Positions 63,528 through 64,000 of a DNA stretch of 64,000 nucleotides are shown here, one piece after another. The translations under genes were made by a program, and so were the position numbers. Location of the stretch: contig JABMJD010000009.1 of NCBI GenBank assembly GCA_013201395.1, forward strand, positions 1-64,000, given 5' to 3'. The DNA comes from Candidatus Syntrophopropionicum ammoniitolerans. Lineage in GTDB: Bacteria; Bacillota; Desulfotomaculia; Desulfotomaculales; Pelotomaculaceae. The notes beneath the pieces are model-generated. The model did not search any database. It was not told the origin of the DNA and saw nothing but the letters and a program-made list of their open reading frames with translations. How positions within the stretch are numbered: position 1 is the first letter of the stretch; the number at the start of each line of letters is the position of its first letter.

Positions 63528-64000
63528 TTAGATGCACTTAAGGGCCAGATCCAGGGAAAAGAGATATATTTGTTTTTCTTTGACCGGACGGGCCAGGATT
63601 TCTTCTGCTGCCCGGGCATATAGCGTTAACTGTCCCCGGTAGCGTTCCACTACCCCGGCCGCCCCTCCGGCTGCTGGTTTGTCTGTTTTATAATCCAACA
63701 GCAGGTAACCGTCCCCTTCATCCACCAGACAGTCCACCACCCCCTGGACAATAACCTTTTCCTCAGTATTGTCCGCCAGATACGGGTAGATTTCCCGGGC
63801 AGGCAGGGCCAGGGTAAAGGGCAATTCCCGCAGCACCTCTCGGCCGGCCAGCATCCTTTTCCCCAGGGGCCCGGCAAAAAAAACAGCTATTTTTTCCACC
63901 GGCACTGCAGCCGCCTGTGCCGCCGTTAAAATTTCCCGCCTCACCAAATCGGCTATTTCCTTTTCTATATCCCCAGGGGCCAGCGGCCCCCCTAAATCAA
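63528..64000 (-). CDS. addA: AddA helicase-nuclease, C-terminal part (runs off the window)
   Basis: Partial: the frame is open to the right edge, so only the last about 157 residues are seen. These are the PD-(D/E)XK nuclease of AddA-type recombination helicases: VIVQGVVDCLVDEGDGYLLLDYKTDK (nuclease metal Asp, and Asp-x-Lys) and ERYRGQLTLYARAAEEIL (QxxxY motif). AddAB processes DNA double-strand ends. The addB gene should lie outside the window. Confidence 0.85.
   Translation of the reverse strand, partial: DLGGPLAPGDIEKEIADLVRREILTAAQAAAVPVEKIAVFFAGPLGKRMLAGREVLRELPFTLALPAREIYPYLADNTEEKVIVQGVVDCLVDEGDGYLLLDYKTDKPAAGGAAGVVERYRGQLTLYARAAEEILARPVKEKQIYLFSLDLALKCI

Overview
The window looks like chromosome from an anaerobic, endospore-forming Firmicute of the Clostridia, most like the Peptococcaceae/Desulfotomaculum group. 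This is inferred from gene content: spoIVA, spoIIP, spmAB, prkA-yhbH-spoVR and a gerA-type germinant receptor; an IspH-ribosomal protein S1 fusion; a flavin reductase-rubredoxin fusion; IorAB with a phenylacetate-CoA ligase; and YIEGIA, DUF3189 and DUF1614 proteins. Many genes use TTG or GTG starts behind strong Shine-Dalgarno sites. I found no rRNA, tRNA, CRISPR array or intact insertion sequence.

Layout. 1-4 kb (minus): a cell-wall amidase cut short after its catalytic Glu, a small Cys-rich protein coupled to dinB under two LexA-type boxes, yedF and hslO. 4.2-9.4 kb (plus): an alpha/beta hydrolase, then a ger receptor operon (A, B, C and a small membrane protein). 9.4-15.5 kb (minus): rtcB, a rubredoxin fusion, a secreted stalk-like protein and an AtuA/DUF4387 pair. 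15.6-20.6 kb: an archaeal-type phosphoglycerate mutase-like enzyme convergent with a hom-thrB-lysC threonine block. 20.6-32.4 kb: membrane proteins, spoIVA, gpsA-plsY, der, a PDZ-radical SAM protein, and a sporulation-linked cluster (DUF1614, spoIIP, YIEGIA, its small partner, two DUF3189 genes).

32.7-41.1 kb (minus) is an aromatic amino acid and core-metabolism run: hutP-like, aroH, a structured leader RNA, aroF, tyrA, aroA, cmk, plsC, ispH-rpsA. 41-55 kb holds two uncharacterised genes, rluB, spmAB, an FAD oxidoreductase, spoVR-yhbH-prkA, a GerMN lipoprotein, gatD-murT, an MBL hydrolase and acylphosphatase. 55-60 kb (plus) holds an LD-carboxypeptidase and iorA-iorB-paaK. 60-64 kb has a DUF6125 protein, a DUF4173 membrane protein, a small regulator/DUF2975 pair and the 3' end of addA.

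The two most interesting regions are regulatory. (1) Between aroH and aroF a promoter starts a leader of about 210 nt. It carries four copies of ATGGTAG, two mutually exclusive helices and a terminator, just downstream of a gene for a HutP-family RNA-binding antiterminator. (2) Upstream of iorA lies a row of GAG/UAG/AAG triplets spaced 2-3 nt apart, the signature of a TRAP (tryptophan-binding attenuation protein) site, followed by a terminator hairpin. Together they suggest RNA-level control of aromatic amino acid synthesis and turnover by two different triplet-binding proteins. Both are inferences from sequence patterns.
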